NCBI GenBank assembly: GCA_003023165.1 | Contig: PXSD01000110.1 | Span: 1 to 6,874, forward strand | Source: Halobacteriales archaeon QS_9_67_15 | Lineage (GTDB): Archaea; Halobacteriota; Halobacteria; Halobacteriales; Haloarculaceae | Direction: 5' to 3' | Length of the DNA: 6,874 bases | Shown here: one piece after another, positions 1 through 5,597 of the stretch | Layout: every line of letters starts with the position of its first letter | How positions within the stretch are numbered: the first letter of the stretch is position 1 | Translations under genes and position numbers: made by a program | The notes under the pieces: model-generated | Databases searched by the model: none | The model's input: only the letters and a program-made list of their open reading frames with translations | What the model was told of the DNA's origin: nothing

Positions 1-68
1 AGACGGCGGAGGCGTACGACGAAACGCAGCTGGATCGAGCCCGGTCGGTGACGCTTCAGTTCGGGTGA
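1..68 (+). CDS. 3' end of a plus-strand protein gene (partial)
   Basis: An open frame runs from the window edge (codons in phase with position 3) to a TGA at 66-68. It gives 21 residues ending in RSVTLQFG. Seventeen of the 21 codons end in G or C, and the peptide is mildly acidic, as expected for a haloarchaeal gene. The competing frame at position 1 gives a run of arginines and looks non-coding. Too little is visible to assign a family or function. The gene body lies to the left of the window. Confidence 0.45.
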   Translation, partial: TAEAYDETQLDRARSVTLQFG

Positions 69-88
69 CGGTCGGACCGAAAGGAAAC

Positions 89-98
89 ATCCTTAATC
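89..98 (+). promoter_or_regulatory. possible TATA element for the repeat array and tRNA-Gly
   Basis: The sequence ATCCTTAATC is the only A/T-rich box between the end of the upstream gene (68) and tRNA-Gly (321). An archaeal start site about 25 bases downstream would fall near 119-122, where the first tRNA-like repeat unit begins, and about 200 bases before the actual tRNA. A CGAAA at 78-82 could be a BRE but lies slightly far upstream. This is a weak call from position and base composition only. Confidence 0.3.
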
Positions 99-121
99 GG
101 CGGCAGTAAATCAGGTAATGA

Positions 122-320
122 GCGCCGGTGGTGAGCGAACGCGGAGCGTTCGCGAGCCTCGGGGCGCGAGCGAGTGAAACGAGCGAAGCGCGCCGGTGAT
201 GAGCAAACGCGGAACGTTTGCGAGTCGCGGTGCGCACGAACGCAATGAGTGAGCGCCGGTGGTGAGCGAACGCGAAGCGTTCGCGAGCCTCGGGGCGCGA
301 GCGAGTGAAACGAGCGAAGC
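122..320 (+). repeat. three tandem units that start with the tRNA-Gly 5' end
   Basis: Unit 1 (122-189, 68 bp) and unit 3 (253-320, 68 bp) differ at one base. Unit 2 (190-252, 63 bp) is diverged. Each unit opens with GCGCCGGTGGT (GAT in unit 2), the same 11 bases that open tRNA-Gly at 321, and the tRNA follows unit 3 with no gap. Each unit then carries a hairpin: GCGAACGC/GCGTTCGC at 135-153 and 266-284, and GCAAACG/CGTTTGC at 203-221. Units 1 and 3 end in GAGTGAAACGAGCGAAGC. I see no ORF. The layout suggests repeated duplication of, or insertion at, the tRNA 5' end. Confidence 0.85.
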
Positions 321-391
321 GCGCCGGTGGTCTAGTGGTAGGACCTGAGCCTTCCAAGCTCATGGCCCGGGTTCAAATCCCGGCCGGCGCA
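321..391 (+). tRNA. tRNA-Gly(UCC)
   Basis: A full cloverleaf folds. The acceptor is GCGCCGG (321-327) with CCGGCGC (384-390). The D stem is 330-333 with 341-344. The anticodon stem TGAGC/GCTCA (346-350, 358-362) encloses loop CTTCCAA with anticodon TCC at 353-355. The variable loop is TGGC. The T stem CCGGG/CCCGG (367-371, 379-383) encloses loop TTCAAAT. The discriminator is A391. No CCA is encoded, so it would be added after 3' trimming. This tRNA reads GGA and possibly GGG glycine codons. The region before it is unusual: three repeat units each supply another GCGCCGG that could compete for the 3' acceptor strand in the precursor. Confidence 0.97.
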
Positions 392-407
392 TGGCGAGGT
401 CGAGTAG

Positions 408-428
408 CGAGGGACCGAAGGTCCCTCG
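408..428. repeat. perfect 9-bp inverted repeat with GAA loop
   Basis: CGAGGGACC (408-416) and GGTCCCTCG (420-428) are perfect inverted copies around a GAA loop, 17 bases after tRNA-Gly. The GAA loop also occurs in the unit-3 hairpin upstream of the tRNA. In the tRNA transcript this would form a strong stem, so it could be a trailer structure or a transcription-end signal. Confidence 0.6.
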
Positions 429-438
429 TACCGTGCGA

Positions 439-454
439 ACGGGCGGCCGCCCGT
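439..454. repeat. 16-bp perfect palindrome
   Basis: ACGGGCGGCCGCCCGT is fully self-complementary and lies in the non-coding tract after tRNA-Gly. A looser inverted pair, ACGGG (483-487) and CCCGT (499-503), follows and shares its outer arms. I know of no family for it. It belongs to the palindrome-rich linker DNA around this tRNA. Confidence 0.55.
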
Positions 455-547
455 GAGCAGACGAAGCGAGACCTCGAAGCGAACGGGGAACGGAGTGACC
501 CGTGAGCACTTTTGCGAGGAACGGACGTGAGAGACAGAATCGTCAGA

Positions 548-614
548 GGGATTTGAATCGCGGCAGACTGACCGAAGCGAGGTCCGGCATCGGGTCCGAA
601 TCCCGGTCGGCGCA
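548..614. repeat. decayed tRNA-Gly 3'-end copy plus an inverted T-arm piece
   Basis: Positions 591-614 match the T-arm and acceptor end of tRNA-Gly (368-391) at 21 of 24 bases, including the final CGGCGCA. The T stem and a seven-base loop could still form at 590-606. The rest of the cloverleaf is absent, so this is a fragment and not a gene. At 548-563, GGGATTTGAATCGCGG matches the reverse complement of the same T-arm at 13 of 16 bases. Together the two pieces form an inverted pair with centres about 45 bases apart, the same geometry seen beside tRNA-Leu. Confidence 0.75.
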
Positions 615-957
615 TCCTCGAACCGTCTTCAGTAACTCCCGAGCGGACGTTCGGCCGAATTAACGAGATACTCGACACGAATCTCCAGTGGTTAAGCGGT
701 ATCCCAGTGATATCGTCTCATTCGAGCGGCTCCGCTCGAGATTACCGATAGGAGCGAACGGAATAACTGCGCGCTACTATCGGTAGGGGATCTGCGGCCC
801 GACGGGTCGACCGTAGCCGATCCTTCGGTGGCATGTGACGCCGTCCCACAAGGACCGGGCTATCAGACGGTGGCGGTCGTATTGCCTCATCTTACGGATT
901 CCGACCGATCCATGGAGAGACGATAACAAAGTGTCTCTCGGACCAGCGAACTATCGG
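615..957. other. gene-free stretch before the DUF4397 gene
   Basis: I find no convincing gene here. Open frames exist on both strands but none has haloarchaeal codon or residue character. The stretch holds two clear inverted repeats at 722-739 and 743-785. The lead to the next gene includes an A-rich patch at 922-931 (CGATAACAAA region), about 27-36 bases before the ATG at 958, which could be a TATA element for a leaderless or short-leader transcript. That promoter reading is weak. Confidence 0.5.
722..785. repeat. two inverted repeats in the intergenic region
   Basis: TCGAGCGG (722-729) and CCGCTCGA (732-739) form a perfect 8-bp stem with a CT loop. Immediately after, TACCGATAG (743-751) and CTATCGGTA (777-785) are perfect 9-bp inverted copies separated by 25 bp. 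The second pair could bracket a regulator-binding or promoter region, but it lies about 170 bases upstream of the DUF4397 start, so no target gene can be assigned. Confidence 0.55.
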
Positions 958-2013
958 ATGAGCCGCGAGACATTCACGAAAGCATTGGTCGGCGTGATCG
1001 CACTAACACTAGTCGTCAGTGCGCTCGCCATGAGCGGTGCCGCATCGTTCTCCGCACAGGAGGAACAAGACACAGAGACGCAGACACAGCAGACATCGTC
1101 CCTGCGCGTCGCGCACTTCTCGCCCGACGCGCCCGCGGTAAACGTGACGCTAGGGAACGAGACGGTCGCTTCGGGAGCCGAGTTCGGGAACGTCACCGAT
1201 TACGTGAGTGTCCCTGCGGGCACGCACAACGTGACGATCACCGCCGAAGGGCAGCCGAGCGACGTCCTGTTCGAGGGGAACGTGACGATGGAACCGCGGA
1301 TGGTGGCGACGGTCTCCGCGTCCGGTGAGTTTACCACCGACTCCGACACCGAGTTCCAGCCCGTGGTCTTTGAAGACGACGCGTGGGAGCCCGAGGACGA
1401 CATGGCCGCCGTGAGCGTCGTCCACCTCGCACCAGACGCTGGCTCGGTCGACGTGGTCGTCGCCGAGGGCCCGGAGGGAGACAACGAGACCGGAACTGAC
1501 GCCGTCGACGAAGAGACCGAGAGCGAAGCAACCGAGACGCCTGCAGACGGTGAAGAGACCGACGCCGAAAGCGAAGAGACCGGGACGCCTGCAGAAGGCG
1601 AAGAGACTGACACCGGGGCCGTCGGTGAAGAGACCGATGCGATGGCTGTTACCGGAACGGTTCTCGCCTCGAACGTCACGTTCCAGAACGCGTCGGATTA
1701 CATGAGCGTCCCGGCCGGGAACTACACGCTCGAGATCCGCTCGAACGAGACGAACGAGACGCTCGCGACCGTCGAACTCTCCGTCGAGGGCGGGAACGCG
1801 TACTCCGCCGTCGCGGCGGGCTATGCGAACCCCGACGAGTCGCTCGCCGATGACGAGACCGAAGCACCCGGTGAAGAGAACGAGACCGAAGCGCCCGGTG
1901 AAGAGACCGAGACCGAAGCACCTGGCGAAGAGACCGAGACACCTGAAGAAGAGACTCCGACTGAGGAAGAGCCCGGAGAGGAGACTCCGACTGCGACCGA
2001 AGCCGGCGCATAG
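958..2013 (+). CDS. secreted DUF4397 domain protein with acidic insert and tail
   Basis: The protein has 351 residues and an unknown biochemical role. It is probably a glycosylated surface or extracellular protein. I chose ATG 958 because it gives a clean signal peptide: basic start, hydrophobic residues 10-24, and likely cleavage near ASFSA-QEE at about 33. An upstream GTG at 835 would bury it behind 41 unlike residues. Two DUF4397-like units follow. The first is about 48-123 (LRVAHFSPDAPAVNVTL, YVSVPAGTHNVTI). The second is 149-169 plus 231-289 (SVVHLAPDAGSVDVVV, then VLASNVTFQNASDYMSVPAG). The second is split by about 60 residues of Glu/Thr/Asp low-complexity sequence. The tail (292-351) is almost only E, T, P, G and A. 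Twelve N-X-S/T sequons are present. There is no C-terminal hydrophobic anchor or PGF motif, so the protein is either released or held non-covalently. Confidence 0.88.
   Translation: MSRETFTKALVGVIALTLVVSALAMSGAASFSAQEEQDTETQTQQTSSLRVAHFSPDAPAVNVTLGNETVASGAEFGNVTDYVSVPAGTHNVTITAEGQPSDVLFEGNVTMEPRMVATVSASGEFTTDSDTEFQPVVFEDDAWEPEDDMAAVSVVHLAPDAGSVDVVVAEGPEGDNETGTDAVDEETESEATETPADGEETDAESEETGTPAEGEETDTGAVGEETDAMAVTGTVLASNVTFQNASDYMSVPAGNYTLEIRSNETNETLATVELSVEGGNAYSAVAAGYANPDESLADDETEAPGEENETEAPGEETETEAPGEETETPEEETPTEEEPGEETPTATEAGA
1516..1611 (+). repeat. 48-bp tandem duplication in the acidic insert
   Basis: Positions 1516-1563 and 1564-1611 are in-frame 16-codon copies, identical at 40 of 48 bases. 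They encode TESEATETPADGEETD and AESEETGTPAEGEETD. A partial third echo (GEETD) follows. The duplication expands the low-complexity insert inside the second DUF4397 unit. Confidence 0.8.
1855..1935 (+). repeat. three 27-bp in-frame repeats in the acidic tail
   Basis: Units at 1855-1881, 1882-1908 and 1909-1935 encode ETEAPGEEN, ETEAPGEET and ETEAPGEET. They differ by a few bases. Shorter related E/T/P codon runs continue to the stop at 2011. This type of repeat can change length by slippage. Confidence 0.85.
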
Positions 2014-2031
2014 GGGACAGACTCCCTTTTT
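2014..2031 (+). terminator. possible T-tract terminator after the DUF4397 gene
   Basis: A TTTTT run at 2027-2031 starts 14 bases after the stop codon. Archaeal RNA polymerase can stop at short T tracts without a hairpin, and the next gene starts only at 2105. This rests on base composition and position. Confidence 0.35.
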
Positions 2032-2104
2032 CGTTCTCGAGACCGACAGCGGCGGCGTTCCCGAGGTGGCGAGATTCAAGGTGTCGGGGTCCCAACGAGC
2101 GGGC

Positions 2105-2683
2105 GTGACCGGAGACACGCAGGCGGACGACGGAACCGATGTCGACGGCTCGACCTCGGGGACGGGAACGGACGGGCAGTCGGGGGGGTCGAACCCGCGC
2201 TACGACCGGACGACTCGCCACCCGACCGAGGGGGCGCACAACTCGATTTTCCACTGGACGACTGCCAGACAGCCGATCCGGGTGATGGTGAACTACGTCG
2301 TCATCCTCGCGTGCCGGATCTGCCCGAGCATGCGCCTGAAGAACTGGTTGCTCCGACAGATCGGTGTGACCGTCGGCGACGGCGTCGCGTGGGGGCTCGA
2401 GTCGACCCCCGACGTCTTCTGGCCCGACCTGATCACCGTCGAGGACCACGCGATCATCGGCTACGACGCGACGATACTCTGCCACGAGTTCCTCCAAGAA
2501 GAGTACCGAACTGGCGAGGTCGTCGTGGGCGAACGAGCGATGATCGGGGCCGGCGCGATCGTCCTTCCCGGCGTCGAGATCGGCCCTGGCGCACAGGTAG
2601 CGGCCAACTCGCTCGTCACCGAGGACGTCCCTGCGGACACCACCGTCGCTGGCGTCCCTGCGACCGCCCAAGACGGTGGGTGA
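2105..2683 (+). CDS. hexapeptide-repeat (left-handed beta-helix) acyltransferase
   Basis: The protein has 192 residues and is a likely cytoplasmic O- or N-acetyltransferase of the WbbJ/maltose-acetyltransferase type. These transfer acetyl groups from acetyl-CoA, often to sugars, but the acceptor here cannot be told. Residues 1-45 are acidic and probably disordered. Residues 46-86 (SIFHWTTARQPIRV...RLKNWLLRQIG) form a hydrophobic/basic helix region typical of an N-terminal cap. Hexapeptide turns run from about 87 (VTVGDGV) through ITVEDHAIIGYDATILCHEF to VVVGERAMIGAGAIVLPGVEIGPGAQVAANSLVTEDVPADTTVAGVPA. His127 is a candidate catalytic base. The GTG start at 2105 is the first plausible start after the preceding gene. 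ATG 2285 would cut into the cap helix. It is separated from the DUF4397 gene by 91 bp and converges on the channel gene 26 bp away. Confidence 0.87.
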   Translation: MTGDTQADDGTDVDGSTSGTGTDGQSGGSNPRYDRTTRHPTEGAHNSIFHWTTARQPIRVMVNYVVILACRICPSMRLKNWLLRQIGVTVGDGVAWGLESTPDVFWPDLITVEDHAIIGYDATILCHEFLQEEYRTGEVVVGERAMIGAGAIVLPGVEIGPGAQVAANSLVTEDVPADTTVAGVPATAQDGG

Positions 2684-2697
2684 CTCCCGCGGGGAGT
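2683..2697. terminator. hairpin between convergent genes, possible bidirectional terminator
   Basis: ACTCCC (2683-2688), loop GCG, GGGAGT (2692-2697) is a perfect 6-bp stem that begins on the last base of the acyltransferase stop codon. It sits in the 26-bp gap before the oppositely oriented channel gene. There is no adjacent T run. Hairpin terminators are not the main archaeal mechanism, so this could equally be an mRNA 3'-end structure. Confidence 0.35.
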
Positions 2698-2709
2698 TCG
2701 CCTGCTTCG

Positions 2710-3498
2710 TCAGTCCCGGATCCGGACGATGCCGGACCGGAAGATGTTCTGATTGGGGACGATGTGCTCCTCGCCGTCGCTCTCTATCCGCGTCGTGAAC
2801 ACGTCGACCTCCTGGACGATCCCCTCGTTGTCGTTGATGCGGATGCGGTCACCGATGCTGTACGGTTCGGTCAACAGGAGGTAGATGCCGGCGGCGCCGG
2901 ACCGGAGCAGGTCCCAGAAGGCGACGAGCGCGACGATGACGAGCGCGAACGCGTACACGCCGAGCAACACGACGAGCGCCGTCGTCTCGACGCCTAGCTG
3001 TCCGAGCGCGATGAGGGCCGCGACGTAGAAGATGCTGTACTTGACGAGTTCCGGGATCAGGTTGACCTCGGGGAGTTTGACGCTTCGGAGGCGTTCGCTG
3101 ACGCGCAACTTCGCCTGGTCGCCGACGACGAGCCCGATGATGAGCGCGAGGGCCGCGATAAACAGGCTCGGGAGGTACCCCGTGAAGCGCGTCCAGAACA
3201 GGTCCGGGCTGCCGAGCTGCGCGACGTTGATCGCGAGGAGGATCGCCAGGACGTAGACGAAGACCGCTGCGATGTTCGAGATGATCCCGACCGTCGATGT
3301 GCCGAAACTCCTGGCGGTCCGCTCGAACGGCGTCCCCTCGACTGCCGCCTGGACGCCGGCGTTTGCGAGCAGTCGCCGGGTCCACCGCCAGACCAGGTAG
3401 CTGAGAACGGCTCCGAAAATGAGGATCCCGATGGAAACGACGAACACGCCCCGCTCCGAGAACAGCCGACGAACGAGGTCGGGCCAGTCGAACTGCAT
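2710..3498 (-). CDS. small MscS-family mechanosensitive channel
   Basis: This 262-residue membrane protein probably opens under membrane tension and releases solutes during hypo-osmotic shock. About five hydrophobic spans are visible: near 17-39, 69-92, 109-128, 153-169 and 172-196. The last leads into an MscS beta-domain at about 212-260 (YSIGDRIRINDNEGIVQEV, TTRI, IVPNQNIF), matching the family pattern of GD-I-V-EG-V-EI, TRI and IPN. The protein ends right after the beta-domain, so the C-terminal alpha/beta cage found in E. coli MscS is missing. Its ATG shares one base with the dacZ stop (TGATG), which implies co-transcription and probable translational coupling. Small cage-less homologs are common in archaea, so I do not read this as a truncation. 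Gating by c-di-AMP is possible from context but not shown. Confidence 0.9.
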   Translation of the reverse strand: MQFDWPDLVRRLFSERGVFVVSIGILIFGAVLSYLVWRWTRRLLANAGVQAAVEGTPFERTARSFGTSTVGIISNIAAVFVYVLAILLAINVAQLGSPDLFWTRFTGYLPSLFIAALALIIGLVVGDQAKLRVSERLRSVKLPEVNLIPELVKYSIFYVAALIALGQLGVETTALVVLLGVYAFALVIVALVAFWDLLRSGAAGIYLLLTEPYSIGDRIRINDNEGIVQEVDVFTTRIESDGEEHIVPNQNIFRSGIVRIRD

Positions 3499-4307
3499 CA
3501 GTACGCCTCCGGATCCAGCTCCAGGATGAGTTCTCCCGTCTTGAACGCCCGAACGAGCCCGTCACTCTCGGAGAGGACGATGGCGATGGCGTTCGTGTCC
3601 CGCGTGATCGCCCCGGCGGCCATGTGGCGGGCGCCCAGTCCCTTCGGGATGTCGACCCCCTCGGCAGACGGTTCGAGGTAGCGGTACGCGGAGACGATCT
3701 TCCCGGAGTCGGAGATGACGAACGCACCGTCGAGCCGCGAGAACTCCTTGAGCATGACGTTCACGATCGGGTCGCCGACGTGGACGTGGGACTTCTCGAA
3801 GGGATTGTAGGAGAGCGGTCGGGACTTGTTCATCACCTTGCCGGCGTCGCCGACGACGAACAGCGCCCCGACCGGCTTCCCTTTCTGGCCTTTCTTGCCC
3901 AGTTCGACCGCGACCTCGAGCACGTTGCGGATGACTGACGGCTCGGCCCGCGAGTTCGCGAACAGGTCGTAGACGCCCGACTTGTCGAACTGGTCGGCCC
4001 GGACACTGGTGACAGTGTCCGAGTCATCCTGGAAGACGCCGGCCAGACACACCAGGTCTGCGTCTTCCTCGACGTGGCCGTTCTCGACCGCTCCTTCGAC
4101 GCCGAACCGGACCCGGTCGCGAAGGTCCTCGAACTCCAACGGCAACTCCACGAAGACGTCCGCATCGATGTCGTTGTTCGGGCCGATGACGACGACTTCC
4201 GTCTCGCCCCCAGCGATCGCTTCGTACTCCGACCGACCCGGTGAGAAGAGAAACACCGCGTCGGCCTCTGCGACTAAGCCGTCGAGAAAGTCGTCGAGAC
4301 CGGTCAT
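3498..4307 (-). CDS. dacZ: diadenylate cyclase DacZ (c-di-AMP synthase)
   Basis: The protein has 269 residues and joins two ATP molecules into cyclic di-AMP, the second messenger tied to osmotic balance and potassium in bacteria and studied in Haloferax volcanii. The N-terminal half (1-120) is the archaeal-specific domain. The DAC (DisA_N) domain occupies about 120-258. Its DGA motif is at 193-195 (RLDGAFVISDSG). The second motif is GARHMAAG at 225-232, with R227 and H228 of the bacterial RHR triad kept and the third position Met. A conserved tail (AITRDTNAIAIVLSES) follows. No membrane segment is visible, so it is cytoplasmic. The gene leads an operon with the MscS-like channel. A BRE/TATA-like box sits about 26 bases before ATG 4307, so the transcript is probably leaderless. 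Confidence 0.93.
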   Translation of the reverse strand: MTGLDDFLDGLVAEADAVFLFSPGRSEYEAIAGGETEVVVIGPNNDIDADVFVELPLEFEDLRDRVRFGVEGAVENGHVEEDADLVCLAGVFQDDSDTVTSVRADQFDKSGVYDLFANSRAEPSVIRNVLEVAVELGKKGQKGKPVGALFVVGDAGKVMNKSRPLSYNPFEKSHVHVGDPIVNVMLKEFSRLDGAFVISDSGKIVSAYRYLEPSAEGVDIPKGLGARHMAAGAITRDTNAIAIVLSESDGLVRAFKTGELILELDPEAY

Positions 4308-4328
4308 TATCGTATCATCTCATCCGAC

Positions 4329-4344
4329 AGAAAAAAGCGTTTCG
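4329..4344 (-). promoter_or_regulatory. promoter of the dacZ-channel operon (BRE plus TATA-like)
   Basis: Read on the minus strand, the sequence is CGAAACGCTTTTTTCT. The CGAAA is a BRE-like element and the T run (4331-4336) takes the TATA place. Its centre is about 26 bases upstream of the dacZ ATG (4307), the usual TATA-to-start distance, so transcription would begin on or next to the start codon. The remainder of the 190-bp gap (4308-4497) holds nothing else I recognise. Confidence 0.6.
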
Positions 4345-4497
4345 CCACGTCTGACCGCTGTCGTACGTTCGTCAGCCGAGCCCCGAAAAACCGCCCCCGC
4401 GCCGGAAACTGGATCGGGGATAATCCTCTGGTGTTGTCACTTTTCGCCGGTTCCGCTCGGACGGATGCTCCTCCAGGCGTCGGCGTGGATCGGCGAG

Positions 4498-5490
4498 TCA
4501 CGCGTCGAACGGGAGTTGCCGGTACCGCTCTAACACCCGTTCTCTGAGGTCTGCCATCGGAACGCCGGCCGTGGCGGCCATCGCGAGTGCGCCGCCCATC
4601 CCCACCCCCTCCTTGGCTTCCCCGGCGGCGTAGCCGTCGAACGCAGGGTGGTCGCCGGCTTCGAACTCGGGGTCGGTGACCGTCACCGAGAGGTCGAGCG
4701 CGTCGGCGAGTCCGTCGAGGTCGACCGACGGGTCGTCGGCCACGAAACTAGTTGTCGCCAGGTCGACGGTCCGGTCGACGCCCGCGTGGCGCAGCAGTGC
4801 GGCCACCGTGGCGAGCTGCGTCCCGCCCGCGAGCGTGACCGCCGTATCGCTCTCGAGACAGCCCAGCGCCGTCCCCGCGACCACCGCCAACACCGGGTCG
4901 CCCATCCGGCGGACCGCCTCTTGGGGCTCGCCGGCCAGCTCGCCCTCGTCGAGTCCGCTCGTCTCGAGGCCCTCGGCGACGACCTCGCGCTTCTGTTCGA
5001 CGGGGTTCTCCAGGAGCGACGAGGAGACGCCGCCGCGTTCGCCGAGCGCCGCCTGCACCCCCAGTGCCGTCGTCGTTCCGCCGGGGATCGACTCGGCCAG
5101 GTACACCTCGTCGTCCGGGAGCGAGCGACCGAACTCCCGGGCCGCCGCGAACGCGCCCGGCGCCGTCGACACCGGGTCCGGTTCTCGGATGTCGCTCCCC
5201 GCCCGTGCTCCGACAGTGACCGTAGGCGCGCCCGTCGGCTCTGCCAGCCCCGCGTCGACGACGGTCAGGTCGAACCCAAGCACGTCCCGGACCGCTCGCG
5301 TCACGACGGCCGGCGTCGGACAGCCGGTCGGACTCACGGGGACGACCGGTGCCCGGATCGGTTCGCCGTATGCCACTATCTCTGCGTCCGCGCTCGGGGT
5401 GTGGACCATGATGTCCGGGTCAGCACCCGCGGCGCTGATCCCGTCGATCCGCGCCGTCTGGGTCGTTCCGACGGCGAGCACTACTCGCAC
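4498..5490 (-). CDS. cobT: archaeal CobT: nicotinate-nucleotide-dependent phosphoribosyltransferase (UPF0284/TIGR00303 type)
   Basis: The protein has 330 residues and belongs to the archaeal CobT-like family. This family is assigned to activating the lower-ligand base of cobalamin by moving phosphoribose from nicotinate mononucleotide to dimethylbenzimidazole or a related base. The start VRVVLAVGTTQTARIDGISAAGA, with the central signature ESIPGGTTTALGVQAALG (133-150), is the strongest evidence. AGGTQLATVAALLRHAG (221-237) and the glycine-rich EGVGMGGALAMA (294-305) also fit the family. It is cytoplasmic. The start is GTG at 5490. An in-frame alternative is not obvious, and a TTAA box at 5551-5554 lies about 60 bases upstream as a possible promoter. 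It is separated by 190 bp from dacZ, which has its own promoter, so I treat it as a single-gene unit. No other cobalamin gene is in the window. Confidence 0.88.
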   Translation of the reverse strand: MRVVLAVGTTQTARIDGISAAGADPDIMVHTPSADAEIVAYGEPIRAPVVPVSPTGCPTPAVVTRAVRDVLGFDLTVVDAGLAEPTGAPTVTVGARAGSDIREPDPVSTAPGAFAAAREFGRSLPDDEVYLAESIPGGTTTALGVQAALGERGGVSSSLLENPVEQKREVVAEGLETSGLDEGELAGEPQEAVRRMGDPVLAVVAGTALGCLESDTAVTLAGGTQLATVAALLRHAGVDRTVDLATTSFVADDPSVDLDGLADALDLSVTVTDPEFEAGDHPAFDGYAAGEAKEGVGMGGALAMAATAGVPMADLRERVLERYRQLPFDA

Positions 5491-5597
5491 GACTGGAGCC
5501 CCCGTCCCGCACTCGACTCGTCCATGTGCGTCCCGTCCGACGGCGACCGATTAACTCCATCGGCACCGCCGCGAGAACGACGATCCTCCCCTCGCGA

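Noticed and set aside
122..320. CRISPR array
   Set aside because: Units are directly adjacent with no unique spacers, are 63-68 bp long, and share the tRNA 5' end.
305..505. Small plus-strand open frame across tRNA-Gly
   Set aside because: It runs through the tRNA and the palindromic repeats. Its arginine-rich product has no coding character.
835..957. 41-residue N-terminal extension of the DUF4397 protein from GTG 835
   Set aside because: The extension is basic and unlike haloarchaeal coding sequence, and it would place the signal peptide internally. ATG 958 gives a standard secretory start.
1150..2671. Long minus-strand open frames opposite the DUF4397 and acyltransferase genes
   Set aside because: Long shadow frames are expected in GC-rich genes. 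The products are arginine-rich or low-complexity with no recognisable domain, while the plus-strand frames match families.
4307..4501. Small minus-strand open frame between cobT and dacZ
   Set aside because: It overlaps the dacZ promoter, and its basic, low-signal product resembles no family.
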